The notes below the pieces were generated by a model. The model saw only the letters and a program-made list of their open reading frames with translations. It ran no database searches and had not been told where the DNA came from. From Batillaria attramentaria (Eukaryota > Mollusca > Gastropoda > Batillariidae), in the NCBI GenBank assembly GCA_018292915.2, contig JACVVK020000295.1:322501-386500 (forward strand): 64,000 nucleotides of DNA. Reading direction: 5' to 3'. Positions 35,347-45,457 of this stretch are shown piece by piece; positions within the stretch are counted from its first letter, which is position 1; each line of letters begins with the position of its first letter. The position numbers were made by a program, and so were the translations under genes.

Positions 35347-38300
35347 TGCGTGCGTGTGTGTGTACGTTACAGATGCACCATTTACTCACCATATCAGCCA
35401 GAGAGATGTAGAGAAACATGCCCCCCTGCCAATCCAAATATCCAAGTCTGGGCGCCTGTGTTCTCTCCCAAGAAGATGCCCACCACTAGGCCAAAGTAGC
35501 ACATGAGTGACGACAGAAAATTGTAAGCCAGCGCTTTCTTGAGTCGCATGCCAGAATTCAGCAGAATAGCAAAGTCGCCTGAATGGACAAATCAACAGTA
35601 GGGGAGTGAGTGTTTATAAGAATTCACGTGTCACTTTGTCTTCAACGAGGGTGATTTCAAAGACGGGGGAAACTTGACCAAGGTCTGAATGAATTATTGT
35701 GGGTGTGTCGGGATTCAAACTCGGGACCTTCTGATTTCGGAGTCCAACGCTCAACCTGTTGTGTCACCCGACTACCCGGATGAGATGCTCGTAGGGTTTC
35801 ATTCCGTGTCAGAAATGTCCTCTTACCGCTTACTTTCTTTCCTACTAAGGCGGGCAAATGTTCTATCATTTCTGCGCCACAACAGACATTATTCAAAATT
35901 ATTGTCCTATACTTATACGGTCATAATAATAATAATATACAACGCATTAATATGGGCGTTTTATCCCAAAGATTTGGCTCAAAGCGCCGCGAGCTAAACC
36001 CAACACGCATGCTCACGTGGATCAAACGCATTCTCTCACACACTGGACATGAACACATTACAGTCACGTGGTGCGAAGGGCCCTCTCAGCAATTTAAGTT
36101 TCGGGATTTTATAATTGCATTTTTTTTTTTTTTTTTTTTTTGTGGGCTGAACATTTCCAAAGCAGAACAGAGGGGGAGGAAGCCGGAGTACCCGAAGAGA
36201 ACCCCCCCGACGGTCGGCCCAAATGAACGGTGCCACATACAAGAAAGAAAAATTCTTCGCCCCTTCCAGGCCAACTGCCGTATAACTCTCGTCTTGAACC
36301 TCCAACTTCACGTACCCAGCTCGTGAGGCAGTTCCTCACACATGACAGCCACAGACACGCTGACGCCGACAAGAATACTGTCCGTGAACGCTGCTCCGAT
36401 GGACAGACCGTCAATGAAGTTGTGCAGCCCGTCGCCAAAGATGACCATGTAGGCCACTGGGGCCACTCCACCGTGGTGGTGGTGGGAGTTTTCTCGGCTG
36501 AGCTGCCGTCCCTTGCCGCTCCGCGTCTCCTTGTGCTGCAGAGCGTCGCGTAGCTGTTGGTTCAGTGCCAATGCATCGTTTATCTGTGTGACAGAGAAAG
36601 CAAGACAAGAAGCGATAGGGGGGGGGGGGGGGGGGGGAGGAAGTAACTGAAACAAATATACAACGATGCTTGGCTTTTACGGGAGTATAATACCCCCCCC
36701 CCCCTTCCACTCCCACCCCCTTTCCCAAACAACCCACCCGCACGATAAATGTCACAGTTACATCCTGGCTGGGGCCAAAATAGTTGTGCTGGCCTTTTTC
36801 TCGTTGCCCCGTCTATGACACCACCCATACGTGGTGGAAAAGGACGGTAAACTCCTGATCACCCACCCATCCACCCGTCACAGTTACAACAAAAGACAAC
36901 ATAGATTCACCACTGCCAGGAACCTGGACATCTGAGGCAGAATCCTGGGAATGCAAAAGATAAAAAAAAAACACAAATGGTCTTGAACTTCACCTCCTGA
37001 CCTTGACCTCTTGACCTTGGCCTCTTGGCCTTGAAGGTCTAAACTCCACACTTTTACCTAATGTGCGCAGTTATTCCATATGTGCACAGCAAAAGGAAAT
37101 ACAAACAGCAAAACAGTTTCACATGTTATCAAACATGAGACATCGTCCAGGCATACTGAGTACGCGGAAAAAGACAGTAAATACAGTAGTTATGTTGCTG
37201 TTAACAACATTCCATAAATGCAGTAGTTTGGGATAAAGGTTAGAATAAAAACTGAGAAAATTTCAGTCGCAAACGAACTATGATCACTGTCTCCTCTTCG
37301 CCGTAGTCCGCCTTGTCTGAAGGCATCAGCGATTTTTCAGGGGTTGGGTTGTCTTCGGCCTCTTCGATGCAGGAGCAAGGTCCAGAGGCCGCCTTGACTG
37401 GGGCGGTGGTCGGGTCCTTCAGTTTCAGCGTTGCGTTGGGTGGCATGTGACGAGCAAATGAACTTGTCATTGAGGTTCGTGTTGCTAATTCGTCCAGCTG
37501 TTTCTTTTCCTTCGTGTTCTGCAAATGAAAAAGAAACAGGAGCTAATAATGATGATGATGATAATAATAATAATAATAATGGTGATGATGATGATGATGA
37601 TGATGATGATTGTGTAGGCGCTTTATCCTCTTTTTTTTTAATTGGCTCAAAGCTCCGAGAGCTGAACCCAACACATACGCTCACTTGAATCACAGGCATT
37701 CACTCACACTGAAAACATAAACGCATTACGATCACGTGGTGCGAAGGGTCAGCTCAGCTATTTAAGTTTCGGAATTTAGAATTGTATTTATTTTCAAATC
37801 ATCATCATCATCATCATCGTCGTCGTCGTCGTCAACATCATCATTATTTTTTTTACCTACTTTATTCTCCCTTTCGGGAAAATCGGGCTGCTTCCCCTGA
37901 AACGGGAAAGCGCGTCGCTGCGGTGCAGCGCCACCCAATGCCTATCCTATCATATTTCTTTACAATTTATTCGTTCATCTCCAAAACGTTTGTCCCTGCC
38001 AAAAACAAGCTCCAAGCGCCTTACAATTCACAAAATATCTGAAGTATGACATTAAAAAAGAAATGAAATTCAAATAGATGAAAGACGTTGTTAAGAACAC
38101 TTAACACAACTCAACACAAAAGACAGCAATTAAAACTTCAGGCAACAATAAAAATCAGATCAGACCATTACGGGAAATGGCGGAGAAAAGGGAATTGTTA
38201 CGAGCGTGGCTGTGTGTTTTGTTTGTGTTTTGTTTGTATGCTGAAAAGTAACAGCTGTATTGTTGTTGTTTTTTTTAGAAGTTGGAGTGAGGCAGAAGTT

Positions 38301-39837
38301 CAGAATGTGCTAGAACACTACCACTGTGTATAAGACTCTGAGATGTTTGTGTGTGGGTGTGAACGAGAGAAGCTGATAAGTGCGAAGCTTACGAGTGCAG
38401 TGTGGCACCAGAGACGTGCTGTAATAAACTCCACTCAGCTATAACTTTTCTACGCGCTCCCGAGTCTTTTTTGTGAGTGAATGAGACTTCTTCCGCAGTC
38501 AATATAAGAACTCGCTACGTGAAGAGTGTGTGCCTGAGTCACCGTATACTTCGGTAAGACAACGGGCTCATCGAACATTCAACACGTAACAGGAATTGCT
38601 AGAGAAAATGTTCACTAAGTGGATTTTGAACTCTCGTCCTTACCTCTCGCCACTCGTTCACCATGCGCATGACGTACTCTGTGACGAAAAACAGATACAC
38701 GCCGCCCATGACGGTAGAAGCCTTCCAGATATAGTTCAATGATTCTTCCTCGTCTTCTCCACCAACCAACTCAAACGCCTGAAATCAACACAGACACGCA
38801 GGAGTTACAGGCCAAAATCTGTAAGATTTTTTTTTTATGCCAACAGATGCAGAATTTGAATGTTCGCGTAAAGTCTAAATAGAATTGTATCGCATTAAGA
38901 GCTCTACTAATTATTAAGATAGAGTATTAAGAGCGCACACGCACAGTCACTAGCGAAACTTGTTACAAAACGTGTCAGCTTCTTTTAGGCCCAGTCAAAA
39001 AAAGACATCAAGGAATCTTTCATAAGTTTATGCTGTGAAAGTGTTAAAGGGTTAACAATGCATCCTGCAAAGCTTGCTGAAGCTGAAAAACCACCATGTG
39101 ATGCACGGACATCTTCCAGGAATTTTAGCCAAGTTTGCAAGTGGTCCTTGACTGATGTTGAAGTCTGTAATAAGATGCAAACTTGACATTTTCAGGGTAG
39201 TTTACCAACATATTTCTGCGACTATTGCTGCATTTTCAACTTTCAAACTTAAATATCTTTGTTGTAAGTCAATGTTGAACAAAAACCAAAAAAAATCACG
39301 ATCTGCATATGCGGCTGTTCGGCTGAAACCGATGTGCGTTGTAGGGTCACAATTGGGGCCGTTCGTCCGGAAAGAGTTAAAGCACCGCTAAAACGGAACC
39401 GAACACTTGTACAAACCTCGGGAATTAAAACCAAAATGCCGCTGGATAGTAGCGTCCCCACAGCCAGAGCCACCATGAACATGAGCAGTGTTTTGTAGAT
39501 GGCTGTGTTCATGCAAGGCAGCATCAGGATGCCCGTCAACGAACACAAGTTGATGAGCGTCACGAACAGGAAACTGTAGCCCCATACTGAAACATAGGAA
39601 AGGCACGCAAGTCATTTGTATTCTTCTTCTTCTCTTCTTCTTCTCTCCCCTCCTCCCCTCCCCCCCCCCCCTTCTTCGTTGTTGTTGTTGTGGTGGGTGT
39701 TTTTTGTTGTTGTTGTTTTTTTGTTTTGTTTTATTTGCTTGTTTGTTGTTTGTTTGTTTGTTTTTCGGGGGTTGTTTGTTTGTTTGTTTTGTTGGCTGTT
39801 GGGGGTTTTGCTTGTTGTTTTTGTTTGTTTGTTGTTG

Positions 39838-39914
<77 letters not shown>

Positions 39915-42661
39915 GGGGGGGGGGGGGGTGTTTGTTTGTTTGTTTGTTTGTTTTGGGGGGAGGTGGTTTGTTGTTGTTGTTGTGGTGGTGGTGTTTTTTT
40001 GTTTGTTTGTTTTTATTTGTTTTGTTTTGGTTTATTGTTTGGTGTTTTGGCTTTTTTGTTTGTTTGTTTGTTTTTTGGGGGTTTTTTGTTTTCTTTTTTT
40101 GTTTTTTGGTTTGTTGTTGTTGCTGTTTTGGGTTTTGTTGTTGTTGTTGTTGTTGTTGTTTCTGGGTGGGTTTTTTTACGTTTGTTTGATTTATTTGTTT
40201 TGATTTGGTTTATTGTTTGGTGTTTTGGGTTTTTTGTTTGTTTTTTGTTGTTTTCTTCCTTCTTTTTTTTTTTTTTTTTTGGCGGGGGGGGGGGGGGTTT
40301 GCTGTTGTTGTTTGTTTGCTTTTTGTTGTTGGGTTTTTGTTTTGTTTTTTTTTGGGGGGGAGGGGGAAGGGGCGGAGGGAGGTGGTGAAGGGTGTAATTT
40401 CTGAACATCTACATTGAAGGAGCAAATCATAGAGAAGTAACTCCTTTGTTGTATACACCCTTTAAAAATAAAAAATAAAAAAAAACTTATTTCGTGGTAT
40501 GTGTATGAGGGCTTTCCAGTGTTTGGTTTGTTTGTATGTAAGTCTGGTTTTCAGATTTCTCACAGGAGCTTTCAAAGAGCAACTCATAGAAAAAGTACCC
40601 TTTTTTCCAACAAAACAACTCTCGCTCCATAATATAATAATATGTCGTCAAGAGTTCTAGCATTTTGTTTGTATGTCTGAACGGTTTCTGTATTTTTGCA
40701 TTTAAAAAAATATCAATCTTAATCTCTTCTTAATTACATCAAATCCCTTCTTGAGAAAAATGTTGGGGTTGCTCCAAATACATATAGTCATCATCACGTC
40801 TGCAGGTATCAGAAAACAGCTAGAAAACACATCTCGAACCAGATGCATAACACAAACGGAGACCTACCCTCCTCAATTGTACTATGCATATATGCGCTTA
40901 GTATTTATGCTTGTTTTACCCAGTTCTAAGTACTATTTGTTTTCTACGGTTTTTTTTTTGTAATCGGGAGTTCGAGAAATTAGCATGAAGGTGCAGCGCC
41001 TCCTGCATGTCCTAGGTTTATTCTGCCCCGTAGACCAGTTTGAATCAGTTGTCCAAAGTCACATTTTTGTTTTGTTTTTTCACGTAGTCGGCTAGCAAAC
41101 TTAGCCGCGAATTAATCTTTGTGGGCTGCGCGGCGTCAAGCCCTAAAGACTCATTTACTCACTCACTCACTCACTCACTCACTCACTCACTCCTCAATCG
41201 TACACATATTCGTGAATATATTCTGTTCTGCTAAAACCAAGGTGATGAAACCATAAGGTTGCCGTATAGCTTGTTCATCTCTGCAATAACCTCATCCAGA
41301 AAAAAAAAAAAAAAACCAAAAAAAAAACGCACCTGCAAAAGAGCTTGGTCTTCTGTGATGCTTGTGTGTAGTGTTGCCCTCTGTGATGCAGGAAGCGGAC
41401 TGCTGCAGACTAAAGATGACAGCTGGTGCCACCAATGAAAGTTCGTCCTGTTCCAGAGGAGCATCGGCTGATACGTCATACAAGGCAGCCACGTCATCAA
41501 CACCAATGCACTGGAACATACGTCAGAGTCAGATTAAGTGAACGCTAGTTGTAAATTTAGCAAACACCTTTATTACTAGAACTTGAACGACGCTGAGGAA
41601 ATATTGCGACAGAAAGAGTAATGTTTAATGGGACACCGAGTTTTCTTTACCTTGCTCACGAGGGCACTGTCTTTGAAGGCAAAGCTTTAAAAGAGAAAAG
41701 CGAAAATTGTTTTGGGTGTTAGCTTTGACTTCAAAGGTGATAACTTCATTAAAGATGCTCTAATTAAGTCTCTGAATCTCTCATAAACAGGCATACAATT
41801 TGCTCCGTGTCTACGTATTTGACAGGTTTCGCAAACATACAGTAACGCCACGCAAAGATCCAAGGGAGAGGAGAAACGTTGTGCAAATGACACGCATCAA
41901 ATTATCCCTATACTGGCACACCTTGGACAGTTTTCAAAGTTGTGTTCATTCCTGAGTAGAATTCATTCACCCGATGCGTCAAGTCCGCTAATTCAGCTGC
42001 GCAGTACATTAGTATTTGTTTCGCACGCAGATGTCAATCTCCCATAAATGAACGGATTAAGTTACAGAGCAGCGCCTACTCGCAGAACTTTCTTCAAGGC
42101 CCACACAGGTGTTGATCGCACAGCAGATGTGTCGGACAGCGAGATGACAGTCGTATATACTGAACTGAGTTCACGGCTGTGACCCGGGTCATGACAGTTC
42201 GAGTACACGTGTGCTGAGAGACTTTGTCCAAAAGCTCGATCAATTTTTTTTTTTTTTTTTTGGTATGTGCATAGGTAATAGCATCATGTCTCATGCAGCT
42301 GCGCACTGCGGTATGCTGATCAGAGCAGCTGTTGTATGTTGTCTCTCATTCGCTTAGTTTGTTTTGACCTTTCAATTCATCCTTTGGGCGTCTTTGTGCA
42401 AAATACAGCCGTGTCATGTCCTGCAGTCATTTCCAAAACTCGACAAAAACTTTGCCGCGTTTCTTATTTGCATAGCTTATCATTGGATGTCTCTTGCAGC
42501 TGCGCCCTGAATGCTGATTGCAGTAGCTGCTGTGTCTCATTAAGTAGTGCATTGTCCGTTCAATTTATCCTGTGTATTTCTGATGGTGTCAGTCATTCCC
42601 TTAATATTAATTTCTCCAGTTTGCTGACAGGCGCACATTTGCGTGTGTGTGGCGTGCGTGC

Positions 42662-42720
<59 letters not shown>

Positions 42721-43679
42721 CGTGCGTGCGTGACTGCGTGCGTATCTCTGTGACACACGCACGCACTACAGAGACAGAGAGGTGCGCAGGGAGGGGAGGG
42801 GGTGAGGATTAAGTCTTCTGTCTATCAAGAGGGTGATTTGGTAGCTGGAAAATGCTTGTACAAATTTTGGCTCTGTAAGGATTCAAACTCAGGACTTTCC
42901 GAACTCGAGTTCGACGCACTACCAGTGGAACCACCCGACGCCCCAGAGAGAGTTAGAGGGGGGGGGGGGGTGCTGGGTGTTTGGGAGTTTCATTCCTTTT
43001 CCACCACGTATGGGTGATCTCAAAGACGGGGCTACAAGAAAAAGGCCAGCACAAATATCAACCGTTTTCTGCAGAAAGAAATATTTTGTCAGATTTTGCC
43101 AACCATAATTATATATATGCTTTCTCATCGGACACCTTCACACCACCACGTTACCCCCCGCTCTTTTCACATCGAAACAGCCTTCATTATGCAGTATATG
43201 TATCTGTGATCAGGTGGTTTGTCCGTATGAATGTCTGTCTGGTTTCAGATTTCTGTGAAGCCTCGAAATGTCAGACAAAGTGGGTGTATGGAGGGGTTAA
43301 CGTCATTTTCCACAACGTGCGGCTGATATCAAAAACGTGGCAACAAGAGAAAAGGCCGTCAGCACAAAACTTTGGCCCTAGTTGGGCGAAAAAGTTAAAA
43401 CACATAGTGACTCACTCTTACCTGTGATTTCAGACATGACTTGAGATTTCCATAGCCGTCTGCCAGATTCAGACAGGTTGCGTTGAGACTTCCCGCACTC
43501 TCACGAACATCAGACAACAGTTTCTTCAAACTGACCGGTTCCGTCGCTTCAAGGAAAGTTTTCGACAGGCTGGGGTCATTGTTGGCTGCATGTGTGTTTG
43601 AGAAACACACCAAACACGTGAATAAAACCAACAAGGCAGTCTGCCACGTTCCCGGTGCTTGTCCAAGGAAACAGCACAT
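34760..43679 (-). CDS. ZIP metal transporter, SLC39A8/14-like, copy A (gene span, frameshifted)
   Basis: Eight coding exons on the minus strand, joined from 43,679 down to 34,760 with the same order and phases as copy B. The corrected product would be 525 residues: signal peptide ending FSNTHA, an extracellular domain, then ZIP membrane segments with [18 protein letters not shown] and [16 protein letters not shown]. The EE form of the first metal-site position is what vertebrate ZIP8 and ZIP14 have, where most LIV-1 ZIPs have HE. Family knowledge says such proteins import Zn, Fe, Mn or Cd across the plasma membrane. Oddities: exon 7 has one extra G in a run of six (positions 35,421-35,426), shifting the frame before the last two membrane segments and giving TGA at 35,394-35,396; the exon 5 donor is poor (GTGATC). 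It is either a decaying duplicate, a truncated allele or an assembly error. The membership call is firm, the functional state open. Confidence 0.85.
35390..35578 (-). CDS. ZIP copy A exon 7, with +1 frameshift
   Basis: Codes [20 protein letters not shown] and on to TWIFGLAGG, then goes out of frame. The length is 189 nt against 188 in copy B. The extra base is in the six-C run (+ strand) at 35,421-35,426, where copy B has CCACC. The shifted frame reaches TGA at 35,394-35,396. Splice sites (GTGAGT donor, AG acceptor) are intact. Confidence 0.88.
35640..35785 (-). repeat. SINE-C copy in copy A intron 6
   Basis: Reverse tRNA-like element with TCGGGATTCAAACTCGGGAC and GGAGTCCAACGCTCAACCTG. Confidence 0.6.
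35925..36275 (-). repeat. SINE-B copy in copy A intron 6
   Basis: Reverse copy beginning (AAT)n, with GGCTCAAAGCGCCGCGAGC, CACGTGGTGCGAAGGG and AGGAAGCCGGAGTACCCG. A poly-T run at about 36,119-36,140 interrupts it. Confidence 0.8.
36316..36583 (-). CDS. ZIP copy A exon 6 (metal-site exon)
   Basis: 268 nt, phase 0 in, phase 1 out. Contains a His-rich patch ([12 protein letters not shown]), the HNFIDG membrane motif and EELPHEL, with the Gly codon split into exon 7. Donor GTACGT, acceptor CACACAG. Two codons longer than copy B, the difference lying in the variable cytoplasmic loop. Confidence 0.92.
36765..36875 (+). repeat. SINE-A 3' fragment in copy A intron 5
   Basis: Contains GGCTGGGGCCAAAATAGTTG and CGTGGTGGAAAAGGACGGTA; the tRNA-like head is missing. 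Confidence 0.65.
37288..37518 (-). CDS. ZIP copy A exon 5 (variable loop)
   Basis: 231 nt, symmetric phase 0, coding the long loop between membrane segments 3 and 4: [10 protein letters not shown] at the start, [11 protein letters not shown] in the middle, KADYGEEET at the end. Six codons shorter than copy B. The donor is ACA|GTGATC, lacking the G at +5 that copy B keeps (GTGAGT). Confidence 0.85.
37545..37790 (-). repeat. SINE-B 3' part in copy A intron 4
   Basis: (AATGATG)-type repeats followed by GGCTCAAAGCTCCGAGAGCT and CACGTGGTGCGAAGGGTCAG in reverse orientation. Confidence 0.75.
38644..38778 (-). CDS. ZIP copy A exon 4
   Basis: 135 nt, phase 0, coding [20 protein letters not shown] and the third membrane segment ([19 protein letters not shown]), ending NEWRE. 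Donor GTAAGG, acceptor CAG. One codon longer than copy B. Confidence 0.9.
39417..39586 (-). CDS. ZIP copy A exon 3
   Basis: 170 nt with two leftover bases at the start, coding membrane segments 1 and 2: [16 protein letters not shown], then [23 protein letters not shown] followed by this pattern is shared with ZIP8/ZIP14. Donor GTTTGT is weaker than copy B's GTAAGC. Confidence 0.9.
39672..40388. repeat. ~700-nt tract of almost only G and T (+ strand)
   Basis: Lies in copy A intron 2. Runs of TTTG, TTG and poly-G with a (GT)n core at 39,841-39,898. The pre-mRNA of copy A would carry the A/C-rich complement. All open frames here are artefacts. Confidence 0.9.
40389..41332. other. copy A intron 2 remainder
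   Basis: Includes a reversed SINE-D block with (ACTC)n at about 41,090-41,195 and an A-rich run at about 41,300-41,327 next to exon 2's donor. No gene. Confidence 0.55.
41333..41510 (-). CDS. ZIP copy A exon 2
   Basis: 178 nt, phase 0 in, phase 1 out, coding the second half of the extracellular domain: [20 protein letters not shown] and [16 protein letters not shown]. The cysteines match the N-terminal domain pattern of ZIP8/ZIP14. Donor GTGCGT, acceptor TTCCAG. Confidence 0.9.
41511..43421. other. copy A intron 1
   Basis: Holds (GT)n at about 42,668-42,716, a reversed SINE-C at about 42,826-42,945 and reversed SINE-A tails at about 42,966-43,060 and 43,284-43,390. No other coding signal. 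Confidence 0.65.
43422..43679 (-). CDS. ZIP copy A exon 1 (signal peptide)
   Basis: The ATG at 43,677-43,679 is preceded in frame by a TAG, so no longer N-terminus is possible in this exon. The signal peptide core is [15 protein letters not shown], with likely cleavage near THA at residue 31. It ends SCLKSQ with donor GTAAGA. 86 codons. Confidence 0.88.
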
Positions 43680-44807
43680 GGTTTCTTTATAAGCCGAGAT
43701 ACAACCACACCTGAACTAAAGTCTTTGATAAGCAAGTGATCCAACCGGTCAGTGTGTCAGCATTGCCGGTTAAAAAAAAAAAAGACAAAAAAAGACTGGC
43801 ACCGCAAAAAAGGTTTCTGCGGTGTCACAGGTAACGTAGCACGCCCTTTGGCGATTTAAAACCCCAGGATAGACATCAAAAACTTGTGCTACGGGTGCTA
43901 CGGTCTTTTAGACTAAGTAAGATCCGGTCAGCCGCAGCAAAGTCTATATATAATAATTATATTATACTGATTCTCTGCACGTCTTGGGCCCATGTAAGTG
44001 CTGGCTTTTCTCATTCCGAGCGCTGTCTGGTGCAGTTTGACGTGTGTGCCAGCTAAATATGTACTACACCGGAACCCGAAAGGCCCGCGATAAGCATCTG
44101 GTGGGCAGTGTGCTAGTGACAGTGGCAGAGAAATGGGCGTGTTTTTTTTTGTTTTGTTTTTTTTTGCTCTGCGACACGTGACAGTGGCGAAGCGATACAG
44201 AAGGAGGTCAGGCAGTGGATGACAAGTCTCGATTACAGTCTGGGACTAAAAAAAATCAAGCGCTCTCTGCTGCATAGGACAGTGCGCCTGCGCACCCTGA
44301 GGTAGGTTTTTTTTTGGCTTCGTTCTAATATTGTTTGGCCAACAACCACAAGAATTCTGTTAAATTTCCTACTTCATAGCAGGCACATTTCTCATCTCTG
44401 AACTTTAGTTTCTTTCTTTCCCTTTTCTTCTGGTGGTGATTATGGGCTGGGTGGTGGGGGGTTTTGTAGTTGTTCTTGTTTTATTTGTTTTTGAATTGTT
44501 GTTGTATGTACTCCTATTGTTGAAGTCAAATGAAATACTGCTCTTATATATATAGTTGTCCAACTGGTACAGACAGGGGCAAGGTAAGTGACAACACAAT
44601 TTTTTTCATACTTTTTTCAATAAGGAGGAATAACAAGACAAGAAACACTTTTATTTTTATCCATTTTTATTTTTTCGGGCTACTCCGCATTTTAACAAAA
44701 GAGAAAGCAGAGTAACATGAAACAAAACAAAACAGTGGAAAAGATTTTACATAAATTATATGTTTTTTCCATCTTGTACACTTTTCTTTACCATAGTTCA
44801 CACCAGG
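43680..44807. other. copy A upstream region
   Basis: Presumed promoter and 5' untranslated DNA of copy A. A TATAAAG lies only 12 nt upstream of the ATG, too close to serve this start. A TGCGCAC (metal-response-element core) is at 44,289-44,295, which may be chance. Confidence 0.35.
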
Positions 44808-45086
44808 GCCCGTATGTAATAGTCGAGGATAGGGCTTTTAGCCCCGGGTTAGAGTCTAACTTCGAACTAAACTAGCTCTAGGGTTAAATTTTCTGTTGTT
44901 TATTGTTTTAAATCAGGAAGCGGGCCCATTCCAACAAGGTGCCTGAGCCATTATAGAAGGATTTTTTTCTTTCTTTCTTTGCTTCCTTTTTTTTATTTAA
45001 TTTTGCTTTGGGGTTTCTTTTGTCCTAGTCTGGGTTAGGCCCGTAGCCGTGTGTTAAATTAACCTCGACTGTTACATACGGGCCCA
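44808..45086. mobile_element. TIR element, GGGCCCGTATGTAA family, copy 4
   Basis: Bounded by GGGCCCGTATGTAA and TTACATACGGGCCC, interior as in copies 1 and 2 but in the opposite orientation. The flanks (TTCACACC, GGTGTGAA) are also complementary, so the terminal repeat may be longer here. Confidence 0.8.
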
Positions 45087-45391
45087 GGTGTGAATGACTT
45101 TTCAAAATGGACCATTCAGGGACCCAGTCAAACCACCACAAAATAACACTAACAAAAGTGATTCAAGTCGACATCTTACAGAAGTCTGGTTTCAGTTGGA
45201 GCTCGCTAACCCTACGGGTTTTAAGACCAGCTAAAAGATAACAATGCAAGAAACGGGGCATTACATAATGGTGATAAATGCATGAGACAACAGCACTGCA
45301 ATGAAAACACTGCGCGAACAGATCTGACTAAAACAACATGGATTGAACATCTTTCTGCTTGGCACTTTTGAGGTAAAACTAAACAATAATC

Positions 45392-45457
<66 letters not shown>

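Noticed and set aside
39616..40388. Very long Phe/Val/Cys-rich open frames (up to 232 codons)
   Set aside because: Artefacts of the G/T-only tract in copy A intron 2.
43692..43698. TATAAAG box upstream of ZIP copy A
   Set aside because: Lies 12 nt before the start codon, so it cannot direct transcription of this ATG.
44289..44295. Metal-response-element core TGCGCAC upstream of ZIP copy A
   Set aside because: A single seven-base match is expected by chance every few kb; another occurs in intron 1 at 42,300. Not called without binding data.
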